Source of the DNA: DATBVX01 sp963705495 | GTDB taxonomy: Bacteria > Pseudomonadota > Gammaproteobacteria > Steroidobacterales > Steroidobacteraceae | Direction: 5' to 3' | Assembly: GCA_963705495.1 (NCBI GenBank) | Contig: CAVPJQ010000026.1 | Location: 1 to 64,000, forward strand | DNA: 64,000 nt | Shown: in pieces, positions 8,801 through 19,465 of the stretch | How the letters are laid out: each line of letters opens with the position of its first letter | Position numbering within the stretch: the first letter of the stretch is position 1 | Notes under the pieces: generated by a model | What the model was told of the DNA's origin: nothing | The model's database searches: none | Seen by the model: the letters and a program-made list of their open reading frames with translations, nothing else | Translations under genes and position numbers: made by a program

Positions 8801-10447
8801 ACTGCGCCGTACTCCGCGTTCCGCACACTGAGGGCGGGTCGCGAGAAAATCGTCTACGCGGGCGCCAACGACGGCATGTTGCATGCCTTCAACGCCACGA
8901 CGGGCATCGAAAAGATGGCGTTTATCCCGGGCCAGGTGTTCAGAAATCTGCCCGAACTCACCAAGCCCACGTACACCCATCGCTACTTCGTGGACGGCAC
9001 GCCAACGGTTGGCGATGTGTTCTACGGCGGCGCATGGCATACCGTGCTGGTGGGCGGCCTCAACAAGGGTGGCCAGGGTGTCTATGGCCTCGACATCACC
9101 AACCCCGGCCTGTTTGCGAGCGAAGACAACGCCAACAGCATCTTCCGCTGGCAGTTCAGCGACAAGGACGGCGACGCGAATGCCAACAACAATGACGCTG
9201 ACCTGGGCTACACCTACAGCCGCCCGGCGATCGTGCGCATGCCCAACAACGGCGGCACGCCCGGCAAATGGGTGGCGGTGTTCGGCAACGGCTACAACAA
9301 CACTGAGAACGATGCAGCTGCTGGCGGTGCGGTCAGCGCCACCGGCAACGCCGTCCTCTATATCGTGGACATCGAGACCGGCAATCTGATCAAGAAGATC
9401 GATACTAAGTACGGTGCCGCGCAGGACCCGCTGGCCCAGTCGCGGCCGAATGGTCTCGCCACTCCCGCACTCGTCGATCTGAACGGCGATTCGATGGTCG
9501 ACTTCGCCTACGCGGGTGACCTGTTCGGAAACATTTGGAAGTTCAAGTTCCCCGATGGCAACTCGGCCAACTGGGACGTCTCCTACTATTCGGGCACCAC
9601 GCCTGTGCCGCTCTATGTCGCACAGGATTCGGCCGGCCGGCGCCAGCCGATCACCTCGCGTCCGGAAGTCGGGCGTGGCCCCAAGGGTGCCGGCATGGTG
9701 GTGCTGTTCGGAACGGGCAAGTTCCTCGAGGCGAACGACAAGGTCGTGCCGACAGTGGTTGCCAACCAGAGAACACAGAGCTTCTACGGCATCATCGATC
9801 CGAACCTCGGTGCCACCGACCCGCTGGTCGGCCGCGCCCCAACGCTCACGCCGCAGCAGATCCTGGTCGAAAAGATGTTCACGTTCACGAATTCGGGCAG
9901 CGACCCGGTCAGCACCGCGGATGACACGACGTACACCGCGCCTGTACGTGTTACGAGCCAGAATCCGGCGGCCGCGAACACCCGCGGCTGGTACATGGAT
10001 CTGCTCTCGGGTACGCCTGGCCTGCCGCCGCCGGCTGGCTTCAAGGGCGAGATGCAGGTGACCGATTCCATCCTGCGCAACGGTCGCGTCATCTTCACGA
10101 CCCTGATTCCGGACGCGGATCCGTGTAATTCGGGTGGCACCAGCTGGCTGATGGAGATGGATGCGCTGACAGGCTCACACCTGCAGCTGCCGCCCTTCGA
10201 CGTCAACCGTGACGGCAAGTTCGACAACCAGGACCTCGTGACCACGGTGCTTCCGGATGGCTCGACCTACACAGGGCCGATGAGTGGCCTGCAATCGGAA
10301 GTGGGCATCACGCCGAAGCCCGGCATCCTCGCGGGCGAGAAGGCGGAGTACAAGTACACTCCGGGTACGTCCGGCAACATCCAGATGACGATCGAAAACC
10401 CCGGCGCCAACGCGCTCGGGCGCCAGTCATGGCGGCAGATCAGATAG
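5810..10447 (+). CDS. pilY1: PilY1-type pilus tip adhesin
   Basis: A 1545-residue secreted protein from the ATG at 5810, with GGAGAG upstream; an earlier in-frame ATG at 5780 adds ten residues and has no ribosome site. Residues 1-30 form a signal peptide (AAAAAALTAIQAGTAIAA). The C-terminal half carries the PilY1/PilC beta-propeller: APVFVGKPAFLY, YAGANDGMLHAFNATTG, LVGGLNKGGQGVYGLDITNP. The calcium loop DLNGDSMVD near residues 1222-1230 matches the D-x-N-x-D-x-x-x-D site that governs pilus extension and retraction in Pseudomonas PilY1. More Asp-rich loops occur near residue 70 (DLDGDGTLD), near 795 (DEDNDGDPDN) and near 1465 (DVNRDGKFD). The N-terminal half is the variable, adhesin-like part. 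PilY1 sits on the tip built by PilV, PilW, PilX and FimU. Confidence 0.92.
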   Translation: MSVKSFYTRLLIAAAAAALTAIQAGTAIAAVPVLSDAPLFLNGTVAPLNMLVMGRDHKLYYEAYNDHTDLDGDGTLDIGYDGYLQNPDGTYKINYFGYFDSFKCYTYDSGNNRFNPASVTANKKCSGQWSGDWLNYVTMSRIDALRKVLYGGYRSTDTATLTVLERSLLPQDAHSWGKSYESVAKDGYDLRDYTPLALPAANSSHLFANTTLLGQTNPLLRVITNQKDSAGAPLKIWNWVSIERPVANDQVVVGNKANGSEDRATLNPLPTDYQVRVKVCDSSLGANTVESNCKPYGGTPSYKPTGLLQDFGEAPGGAGTELMKFGLITGSYSLNTDGGVLRRTVGSIANEINTADGTFNTGVTGIIQTLNRLRTTGFAGNYEYNCGWNVAGPITAGECQMWGNPIGEMMYEGLRYFAGKQGATGAFAAAFGAGEEVSLPGGGLPVATWDDPYSSNPRCAKPFETVVSDINPSYDTDKLPGTAFGAGFTGDLAGLNVKNEGQTIWDNEPGLGGTRKIFIGQSGANNDYAPTAKDVSSLGDIRGLAPEEPTKQGGYYSASVAHYGVTTDLNPISGEQKASTFAVALASPLPRIEIPVNGRKITLVPFAKTVAGSVSGDTVSPARTDFQPTNQIVDFYVDSLTATSGKFRVNFEDVEQGADHDMDAIAVYEYQVNGGSVDVTVTSEYAAGSLIQHLGYVISGSDRDGIYFEVRDHDTNANNDPDYFLDTPDAFTGTPPAPDAGADSWKDGKELPLVHKRTFAPGSTPSGEMLKDPLWYAAKWGGFQDQDNNKMPNLGSEWDEDNDGDPDNYFLVTNALTLNAQLTKAFKEIVARVASASSASVNSGSISSDTRVYQAKFNSGDWSGQLLSFPVAMDGTLATTEEWDAGKVIPAPDSRSIITVNSNSTAAKFRWTGAGTILDATRKSQLRLTDPSAPNDWGQYRLNYIRGDGAREDRVNNVAPVFRNRPVLPVRNVLGDIVSSAPVFVGKPAFLYADALETAPYSAFRTLRAGREKIVYAGANDGMLHAFNATTGIEKMAFIPGQVFRNLPELTKPTYTHRYFVDGTPTVGDVFYGGAWHTVLVGGLNKGGQGVYGLDITNPGLFASEDNANSIFRWQFSDKDGDANANNNDADLGYTYSRPAIVRMPNNGGTPGKWVAVFGNGYNNTENDAAAGGAVSATGNAVLYIVDIETGNLIKKIDTKYGAAQDPLAQSRPNGLATPALVDLNGDSMVDFAYAGDLFGNIWKFKFPDGNSANWDVSYYSGTTPVPLYVAQDSAGRRQPITSRPEVGRGPKGAGMVVLFGTGKFLEANDKVVPTVVANQRTQSFYGIIDPNLGATDPLVGRAPTLTPQQILVEKMFTFTNSGSDPVSTADDTTYTAPVRVTSQNPAAANTRGWYMDLLSGTPGLPPPAGFKGEMQVTDSILRNGRVIFTTLIPDADPCNSGGTSWLMEMDALTGSHLQLPPFDVNRDGKFDNQDLVTTVLPDGSTYTGPMSGLQSEVGITPKPGILAGEKAEYKYTPGTSGNIQMTIENPGANALGRQSWRQIR

Positions 10448-10461
10448 GTAACATTCCTGCA

Positions 10462-10485
10462 GCCCTCTTCCATCTGGGAGAGGGC
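10462..10485 (+). other. Intercistronic hairpin between pilY1 and pilE
   Basis: GCCCTCTT pairs with GAGAGGGC across an eight-base loop (seven Watson-Crick pairs plus one G-T), in the 61-base gap between pilY1 and pilE. It has no T-run. It resembles the CCCTCTC...GAGAGGG intergenic hairpins scattered through many proteobacterial genomes. It may mark an mRNA processing point that lets the small pilin be made in excess of the giant adhesin. Confidence 0.45.
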
Positions 10486-10508
10486 GCGGGAGATGCTAAG
10501 GAGATCTC

Positions 10509-10934
10509 ATGAGCATTCGTCGTCAGCGTGGCGTGACCCTGATCGAGCTGGTCGTGGTGATGGTCATAGTCGCGATCCTCGCGGCCATCGCCATTCCTGG
10601 TTATCGCAAGCAGATCATCCGCACCAATCGCACCAGCGCCAAGACGATGCTGACGCAGACGGCTCAGAATCTGGAACGCTGCTTCACGCGGACCCAGACC
10701 TATGCGGGTTGCCTGGTACTACCACTCGCAACGCCGGATGGCACGTATCAAGTGAACTTCGATCCCGCCCCTCCTGCTGGTTTTGTGAGTGTGGACAACA
10801 CGGGCTTCACTTTGCTCGCCGTTCCGCAGGGAACTCAGGCGACGGACGCGAAGTGCGGAACGTTTCGGCTTTCGCATCGGGGTGACCGACTCGTGACCGG
10901 GACCGCTCCGGCGACAGAGTGCTGGGGCCGCTGA
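10509..10934 (+). CDS. pilE: Type IV minor pilin PilE
   Basis: A 141-residue pilin closing the operon, preceded by AAGGAGAT, the best ribosome site of the cluster. The prepilin site is QRG^VTLIELVVVMVIVAILAA (Val at +1, Glu at +5). The helix continues through AIPGYRKQIIRTNRTSAK, typical of the PilE minor pilins at the 3' end of fimU-pilVWXY1-pilE operons. The globular domain has CFTRTQTYAGC and a C-terminal Cys pair (KCGTF...ECWG), matching the disulphide loop of type IVa pilins. It is more likely the PilE minor pilin than the major subunit PilA, because of its position. Confidence 0.87.
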   Translation: MSIRRQRGVTLIELVVVMVIVAILAAIAIPGYRKQIIRTNRTSAKTMLTQTAQNLERCFTRTQTYAGCLVLPLATPDGTYQVNFDPAPPAGFVSVDNTGFTLLAVPQGTQATDAKCGTFRLSHRGDRLVTGTAPATECWGR

Positions 10935-10977
10935 TTGCTTACGAGGCTGGCGGGCGGCGGTTGGCCCACATCTCTCA

Positions 10978-13842
<2,865 letters not shown>

Positions 13843-14113
13843 CGCGTAACTGGTCGGCGGCGTGATGGACAGGCCGTACAAGTGCTCGTCGGGCGGCAAA
13901 AATGCCAGCCGGGTACTATACGCGTGGCCTCAAGTTCGGCGCAAAGTCGGGTCCGGTCCGACTTCAGTGGATGGGTGGAGTTACCCGCCTTTCTGTCCCT
14001 TTCCGCAAGGGTTGCGGATGCATCCCCCGGTGGCGGCGCATAGAATAGCGCCCCTTCACCGCCCGAGTGACCCTCGGCACGTTCACGATCTCACTTCTGT
14101 CTCGGAGGCTTCC

Positions 14114-14572
14114 ATGGCTCGCGGCGTCAACAAGGTGATTCTCATCGGCCACCTCGGCGCCGATCCCGAAACCAAGTCGATGCCGAGCGGCATGTCGGTA
14201 GCGAACCTGAGCCTCGCGACGTCGGAGTCGTACAAGGACAAGCAGACCAACGAGTGGCAGGAACGCACCGAATGGCACCGGGTGGCGCTGTTCGGCCGAC
14301 TCGCTGAAATCGCGGGCGAGTACCTGCGCAAAGGCTCACAGGTCTACATCGAAGGGCGCTTGCGCACCCGCAAGTGGCAGGACAAGCAGGGGAACGATCG
14401 CTACAGCACGGAAATCGTCGCTGCCGAAATGCAGATGCTGGGCGGCCGCGGCGGCGCGGGTGCGGGTGCGGGTGCGGGTGCGGAAACAAGACCAGCACGC
14501 AGCGTTGCCCCCGAGCCTGCCGCGAGCGGCGGTGAGCGTGACACCGAGTTCGACGACGACATTCCCTTCTAG
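14114..14572 (+). CDS. ssb: Single-stranded DNA-binding protein
   Basis: A 152-residue SSB. The OB fold starts MARGVNKVILIGHLGADPE and contains the WHRVALFGRLAEIAGEYLRKGS strand-helix region. The C-terminal acidic tip DDDIPF, which recruits repair and replication partners, is intact. The linker is short and holds a Gly-Ala run (residues 115-124) coded by a tandem GCGGGT repeat. CGGAGG precedes the ATG. A TAGAAT at 14041-14046 could be the -10 of its promoter, but I see no matching -35. A 7-bp inverted repeat lies at 13944-13964 in the uvrA-ssb gap, with no assigned role. Confidence 0.96.
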   Translation: MARGVNKVILIGHLGADPETKSMPSGMSVANLSLATSESYKDKQTNEWQERTEWHRVALFGRLAEIAGEYLRKGSQVYIEGRLRTRKWQDKQGNDRYSTEIVAAEMQMLGGRGGAGAGAGAGAETRPARSVAPEPAASGGERDTEFDDDIPF

Positions 14573-14586
14573 CCCGAGGAATCACC

Positions 14587-15345
14587 ATGCGCGCCTTGTT
14601 CGCTTCGACCCTGATCGTCGCCGCATCCGTCTGCCTGGCGGCGCCGGAAACGGCGGTCTACGAACAGGCCGTTGCGCACGCGGGCCGAAGTGCCAAGGAC
14701 CTCGAACGCGACGCGCGCGAGCGTCCTGCTGAGGTCATGGCATTCGCAGGCTTCAAGCCCGGGATGCACGTTGCCGATATCTTCGCCGGCGGCGGCTACT
14801 ACAGCGAGCTCATCAGTTACGTCGTCGGGTCGGCTGGCGAAGTGCTGATGGTCAACAACGTGCCCTACGAGGACTACGCGAAGGATGATATCAAGGCACG
14901 CTTCAGCCAGGCGGAGCGCCTCAAGAACGTCAAGCGCTCAGTCATCGAAAGCTGCGATCTGCAGCTGGGCACGGCGACCCTCGATGCCGCAACGATCGTG
15001 ATGTCCTACCACGACCTGTTTTATGCCGATCCGCTCAACGGATGGCCGAAGATTGATCAGCCTCACTTTCTCGACCAGATCCATACGGCGCTCAAGCCGG
15101 GCGGCGTATTCATGATCGTGGATCACGCGGCCAAGGCTGGGGCGGGCGCCAGCGTCGCTCTGTCGTTGCACCGCATTGATGAAGATTTCGCGATCAAGGA
15201 CATCACCAGTCACGGCTTCGTCTACGAGGGTCACTACGACAAGCTGCGCAATGCGAACGATGATCGCAGCAAGATCGTGTTCGACCCGGCGATCCGCGGC
15301 AAGACGGATCGCTTCGTCCACCTCTACCGCAAGCCCAAGACCTGA
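14587..15345 (+). CDS. Secreted SAM-dependent methyltransferase-like protein
   Basis: A 252-residue protein beginning with a signal peptide (MRALFASTLIVAASVCLAAP). The rest is a class I methyltransferase fold: the SAM-binding loop is VADIFAGGGYYSELIS near residue 63, then VMSYHDLFY and LKPGGVFMIVDHAAKAG, which correspond to motifs IV-VI. This is the predicted exported methyltransferase family (COG4798-like). Export of a SAM-dependent enzyme is puzzling because SAM is cytoplasmic, so the substrate and even the activity are unknown. It is 14 bases after ssb on the same strand, so it may be read through from the ssb promoter. Confidence 0.75.
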   Translation: MRALFASTLIVAASVCLAAPETAVYEQAVAHAGRSAKDLERDARERPAEVMAFAGFKPGMHVADIFAGGGYYSELISYVVGSAGEVLMVNNVPYEDYAKDDIKARFSQAERLKNVKRSVIESCDLQLGTATLDAATIVMSYHDLFYADPLNGWPKIDQPHFLDQIHTALKPGGVFMIVDHAAKAGAGASVALSLHRIDEDFAIKDITSHGFVYEGHYDKLRNANDDRSKIVFDPAIRGKTDRFVHLYRKPKT

Positions 15346-15383
15346 ATCCCCTTGTCCTTGGCGGGTGCCTTTCCTGGGGTGGC

Positions 15384-15632
15384 TTAGCCGCGACGTTCGA
15401 TCTGGTGTGTGGAGATTCGCGTCTCGGCACGCGGTGCAGCTGCGTTGTTGGCACAGCCCGAGCATCCTGAAAGACGCGAGGCGCGCCGCCTCCGCAGATT
15501 CTCCGGCAACACGCGATCCAGCAGCGCATCGACGCCCCGCCGCCAGCTCGCCGGCATCAGCACGTAGATCGCATAGAGCGCACTCGCCGTGACGGCGAGC
15601 GTTACGAGCAAAACTTGCATCCAGTGCGACAC
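15384..15632 (-). CDS. Small membrane protein downstream of feoB
   Basis: An 82-residue protein with one N-terminal membrane helix (MQVLLVTLAVTASALYAIYVLMP), a basic stretch (LRRRRAS) and a CSGC motif near the C terminus. The GTG at 15632 is preferred: it starts one base after the feoB stop and has GGAG at a good distance inside the feoB end. Starting at the ATG at 15644 would overlap feoB by 11 bases. Short Cys-containing membrane proteins often follow feoB (FeoB-associated Cys-rich proteins; I suspect the DUF6587 group here). It may assist or gate the Fe(II) channel, but that is inference from position. Confidence 0.65.
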   Translation of the reverse strand: MSHWMQVLLVTLAVTASALYAIYVLMPASWRRGVDALLDRVLPENLRRRRASRLSGCSGCANNAAAPRAETRISTHQIERRG

Positions 15633-15633
15633 G

Positions 15634-17511
15634 TCACGCTCCAAGCGCGCGGGCGAGGTGAAAAGTCGTGCCTGCGGCGAGGTAGGCGAGCAGGAACATA
15701 TACCCGGCCATGATCAATGGGTAGCGCCAGGAGTTGGTCTCCCGCTTCACGACCGCGAGGGTCGAGAGACACTGAGGCGCAAAAACGTACCAGGCCAGCA
15801 GCGCGAGCGCGGTAGCGATGCCCCATTCAGAAGAGATCATCGGAATGAGGTCACCGGCGACATCCTGCTTCGCTGCAGACAGCGCATAGACTGTTCCCAG
15901 TGCGCCCACCGCGACCTCACGGGCCGCCAGCCCGACGACCAGCGCGATACAGATCTTCCAGTTGAACCCGATCGGCCCGAAGATCACGGCCAGCGCCGCG
16001 CCGAGGCGTCCTGCCAGGCTGTATTCGATCGCCGGTCCCTGCGCGCCTGGCGGAGGAGCGGGGAAGGAGCTGAGGAACCACAGCAGGATCATCAGCGAGA
16101 GAATGATCGTGCCCACGCGTGTCAGAAAGATCTCGACGCGTTGCCACAGACCGATGCGCAGGTTCCTGAGGCTCGGCCAGTGGTAAGCGGGCAGCTCCAT
16201 CTGCAACGCCTGGAACGAGCGGCGTGAGCTTGCGAGCTTGAGGAGCCACGCCACGAGCATGGCACCGGCCACTCCGGCGACGTACAGGACGAAAAGAACC
16301 AATCCTTGCAGCTCGAAGTAGCGGCCCACCGTGAGCGCCGGGATGAATGCTGCGATGAGCAGCGCATAGACGGGCAGCCGCGCCGAACAGGTCATGAGAG
16401 GCGCAACCATGATCGTGACCAGGCGGTCACGTGCACTGGGAATCGTGCGCGTTGCCATGATGCCCGGAATAGCACATGCGAAGCTGGATAGCAGCGGAAT
16501 GAACGAACGGCCCGAGAGTCCTACGCCGCCCATCAGCCGATCGAGAAGGAACGCGGCGCGGGGCAGATAGCCGGAATCCTCGAGCAACAGGATGAAGAAA
16601 AACAGGATCACGATCTGCGGCAGGAACACGAGGACGCTGCCGACGCCGGCGACCACCCCATCGGTGAGAAGGCTGCGCAACGGCCCCGCGGGCAGGGTAG
16701 CGGTGAGCCATGCGCCAACGTGACTCACGCCGGCGTCGATCGCATTCATGACCGGCTGTGCCCAGCTGAAAACGGCTTGAAAGATCAGGAACAGCACGAC
16801 GCCCAGGATTGCGACTCCGAGCACTGGATGCAGCAGCACGCGATCGATGCGATCGCTCAGCAGCATCGCAGTTTCCCGGTCAGCGCCAATGGCGAGGAGG
16901 ATGCGCTGCACCTCGCGATGGTCATCGAGTGTATTGGACTGGATCGCGGTGACCGCTGGCGATGCTGCCGGAGGGAGCGATTGCACTTCCCGTTCCAGTC
17001 GTTCCGCGAGGCGCAGGCTGCCATCGGCGCGCACAGCCACAGTTTCGACCACGGGTACGCCCAGCTCACGTGCGAGCGCTGTGGTGTCGATGTCGAGGCC
17101 ACGTTTGCGAGCCAGGTCCACCATGTTGAGCGCAACGATGAGCGGACGCCCGAGTCGCTTCAGTCCCAGTACCAGGCGCAGGTGCTGGCGCAGGTTCGTC
17201 GCATCCACCACAGCGACCAGCAAGTCGGGCACGGGCTCGCCGGCGCGTCGACCGAACAACACGTCGCACACGACCTGCTCGTCGATGCTGCTTGGATTGA
17301 GACTGTAGGAGCCTGGAAGGTCGAGCACGCGAACGCTCAGCCCGCCCGAGGTTTGCAGCGTGCCCTCTTTGCGCTCGACGGTGACCCCGGCGTAGTTGGC
17401 GATCTTCTGTCGGCTGCCGGTCAACAGATTGAAGAGGGCCGTCTTGCCGCAGTTGGGATTGCCAACGAGCGCGACGAGTGGGCTCGTCGACGCGGCGGCG
17501 GAAGACGTCAT
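15634..17511 (-). CDS. feoB: Fe(II) transporter FeoB
   Basis: A 625-residue inner-membrane ferrous iron transporter, shorter than E. coli FeoB (773) but typical of the compact form. The N-terminal GTPase domain has G1 GNPNCGKTALFN (residues 17-28), G2 YAGVTVERKEG, G3 DLPGSYSL and G4 NMVD. The C-terminal channel part has the paired Gate motifs with many hydrophobic segments, including PCGLSGRSF-like GGVGLSGRSFIPLLSSFACAI and MTCSARLPVYALL. FeoA and FeoB overlap by four bases (ATGA), so they are translationally coupled. A candidate Fur box upstream of feoA would make the pair iron-repressed. Confidence 0.95.
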   Translation of the reverse strand: MTSSAAASTSPLVALVGNPNCGKTALFNLLTGSRQKIANYAGVTVERKEGTLQTSGGLSVRVLDLPGSYSLNPSSIDEQVVCDVLFGRRAGEPVPDLLVAVVDATNLRQHLRLVLGLKRLGRPLIVALNMVDLARKRGLDIDTTALARELGVPVVETVAVRADGSLRLAERLEREVQSLPPAASPAVTAIQSNTLDDHREVQRILLAIGADRETAMLLSDRIDRVLLHPVLGVAILGVVLFLIFQAVFSWAQPVMNAIDAGVSHVGAWLTATLPAGPLRSLLTDGVVAGVGSVLVFLPQIVILFFFILLLEDSGYLPRAAFLLDRLMGGVGLSGRSFIPLLSSFACAIPGIMATRTIPSARDRLVTIMVAPLMTCSARLPVYALLIAAFIPALTVGRYFELQGLVLFVLYVAGVAGAMLVAWLLKLASSRRSFQALQMELPAYHWPSLRNLRIGLWQRVEIFLTRVGTIILSLMILLWFLSSFPAPPPGAQGPAIEYSLAGRLGAALAVIFGPIGFNWKICIALVVGLAAREVAVGALGTVYALSAAKQDVAGDLIPMISSEWGIATALALLAWYVFAPQCLSTLAVVKRETNSWRYPLIMAGYMFLLAYLAAGTTFHLARALGA

Positions 17512-17798
17512 GGCGCTGAATCAGCCTCCGGTTGCGTGCGTTCGATCCGGATGCAGTCGGCTTCGTGTCGCCGCAGGGCGAACGTGGAGGTCCCGACCCG
17601 TACCGCGATGGGCTCGCCACCGAACGGCCCGCGAGCGACGACGCGCAGGCGCTCGCCCACGAAAAAACCCAGCTCGGATAGTCGTTGCCCAAGCGCTGCG
17701 CCCGCCGCGTGACGCGGTGGATCGACGGCGGCGACATACGCGGTGTCATCTACCGCGAGCTCGCTCAGGCGCGATGGTGCTTGGTCTGTGGCTTTCAT
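17508..17798 (-). CDS. feoA: Fe(II) transport accessory protein FeoA
   Basis: A 96-residue SH3-like FeoA. Family landmarks are LSELGFFVGERLRVVARGPFGGEPIAVRVG followed by FALRRHEADCIRI (residues about 36-85). The ATG at 17798 is chosen because the upstream extension of the open frame runs back through the Fur box. FeoA binds the cytosolic domain of FeoB and is needed for Fe(II) uptake. Its stop overlaps the feoB start. Confidence 0.9.
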   Translation of the reverse strand: MKATDQAPSRLSELAVDDTAYVAAVDPPRHAAGAALGQRLSELGFFVGERLRVVARGPFGGEPIAVRVGTSTFALRRHEADCIRIERTQPEADSAP

Positions 17799-17827
17799 GG
17801 GTTGCCCGGAAGTACTCAGATAGTACT

Positions 17828-17846
17828 GCAAATGCGAATCACTCTC
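17828..17846 (-). promoter_or_regulatory. Candidate Fur box upstream of feoA
   Basis: The 19 bases GCAAATGCGAATCACTCTC match the consensus GATAATGATAATCATTATC at 13 of 19 positions by direct count. They lie 30-48 bases before the feoA start, where a Fur-iron repressor would block transcription of feoABC-like operons. Site and gene content agree with each other. Binding itself is not shown. Confidence 0.6.
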
Positions 17847-18088
17847 AAAAACATTTGATCCAGCCCGATGGCACTGTCTTATGTCCAAGCGCTGCCGGGC
17901 CCCCTAGCCATTTAGGGCATGACTGCAGCCTGCCGGATGTCTTTTGGCCGCACGCAGCCCCTGGGCCGCCTAATTGGCTGATTCGCATGGTTTCAGCGGT
18001 TGCGCACCGGCACCTCATGCGCCAGGCAGCGCTTCAATTATTCACATCAACCCGCTAACCTCTCCGGCCCTCTCCCAGCGAGCGTTCA

Positions 18089-19456
18089 ATGCCCGGCCGG
18101 CTATTCGTCAAGACCTTCGGCTGCCAGATGAATGAGTACGACTCTGCCCGCATGGCAGATGTCCTGCGTGACGCCGAGGGCCTGGAGCTCACCGAAGAAC
18201 CGCGCGACGCCGACGTGCTGCTGGTCAATACCTGCTCAGTGCGCGAGAAAGCGCAGGAAAAGGTCTTCTCTCTCCTGGGTGAATGGCGGCTGATCAAGCA
18301 ACGCCGCCCGCACGTGATCATCGGCGTCGGCGGCTGCGTGGCAAGCCAGGAGGGCGAGGGGATCACTGCGCGCGCTGGCTGGGTCGATCTGGTCTTCGGA
18401 CCGCAGACGCTGCATCGCCTCCCGCAGATGATTCGGGAAGTCAGGGCGCGCGGCCGAGCCGTGGTCGATGTGAGCTTCCCGGAGATCGAGAAATTCGATC
18501 GGCTCCCCGAGCCGCGAGCGGCCGGTGCCAGCGCATACGTTTCCATCATGGAAGGCTGCAGCAAGTACTGCTCGTTTTGTGTCGTTCCTTATACGCGTGG
18601 CGAGGAGATGAGCCGCCCGTTCGAACAGGTCATGGACGAGGTGAGCGTGCTCGCGACACAAGGGGTGCGCGAAGTAACGTTGCTCGGACAGAACGTCGAT
18701 GCCTACGCGGGCGCGACGGCAGATGGTGGCAATGCCGATCTCGCGACACTCATTCATTACGTCGCGGAGCTCGATGGAATCGAGCGCATTCGCTTCACGA
18801 CTTCACACCCCGCCGAGTTCGACGATAGCCTGATCGAAGCCTATGCGAGCGTGCCGAAGCTCGCCGCGCATCTGCACCTGCCGGTGCAGAGCGGCTCGGA
18901 TCGCATCCTGACGCAGATGAAGCGCGGCTACACGGCTCTGGAGTACAAGCAGCGCATTCGCAGGCTGCGCGAGGTACGACCGGACATCGTGGTGTCGTCC
19001 GACTTCATCATCGGCTTCCCCGGCGAAACCGAGCACGATTTCGCGGCCACCATGCGCCTCGTCGAGGATGTGGGTTTCGACCAGTCCTTCAGTTTCATCT
19101 ACAGCCGCCGTCCCGGGACGCCGGCCGCCGCGCTTGCGGACGATGTGCCGCACGCCGAGAAGCAGCGACGCCTCGAGCTCCTGCAGCAGCGCCTCAATGC
19201 CAACGCGCGCGCGATCAGCGAGCGAATGGTCGGCACCGTCCAGCGAGTCCTGGTTGAACGGCCGGCGAAGAAGAATCCACGCCAGCTCGCAGGACGCACC
19301 GAGAACAATCGCTGGGTCAATTTCGATGGCCCTGCCTCGCTCATCGACCAATTCGTGGATGTTTCGATCACGGAAGCCTTGAAGAACAGCCTGCGCGGCC
19401 GGCTGGTCGCGGCAGAGGCTGGCTCCGCCGGCGAAGCGCTGCGGGCGTCGGGCTAG
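18089..19456 (+). CDS. miaB: tRNA-2-methylthio-N6-dimethylallyladenosine synthase MiaB
   Basis: A 455-residue radical-SAM methylthiotransferase that adds the 2-methylthio group to i6A37 of tRNAs. The N-terminal UPF0004 domain has its three cluster cysteines at Cys12 (FGCQMNEYDS), Cys49 (NTCSVREKA) and Cys83 (GGCVA). The radical-SAM triad is CSKYCSFC at 157, 161 and 164. A TRAM RNA-binding domain ends the protein. It is the first gene of a tightly packed operon with phoH, ybeY, corC and lnt, an order conserved in gammaproteobacteria. The 290-base gap back to feoA holds the Fur box; beyond it I see only a short imperfect repeat around CCCTA/TAGGG near 17902-17918. Confidence 0.96.
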   Translation: MPGRLFVKTFGCQMNEYDSARMADVLRDAEGLELTEEPRDADVLLVNTCSVREKAQEKVFSLLGEWRLIKQRRPHVIIGVGGCVASQEGEGITARAGWVDLVFGPQTLHRLPQMIREVRARGRAVVDVSFPEIEKFDRLPEPRAAGASAYVSIMEGCSKYCSFCVVPYTRGEEMSRPFEQVMDEVSVLATQGVREVTLLGQNVDAYAGATADGGNADLATLIHYVAELDGIERIRFTTSHPAEFDDSLIEAYASVPKLAAHLHLPVQSGSDRILTQMKRGYTALEYKQRIRRLREVRPDIVVSSDFIIGFPGETEHDFAATMRLVEDVGFDQSFSFIYSRRPGTPAAALADDVPHAEKQRRLELLQQRLNANARAISERMVGTVQRVLVERPAKKNPRQLAGRTENNRWVNFDGPASLIDQFVDVSITEALKNSLRGRLVAAEAGSAGEALRASG

Positions 19457-19465
19457 GGAAGGGAA

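Noticed and set aside
13843..14113. Possible LexA (SOS) box between uvrA and ssb.
   Set aside because: Both genes are often SOS controlled, but no CTG-N10-CAG palindrome is present in the gap.
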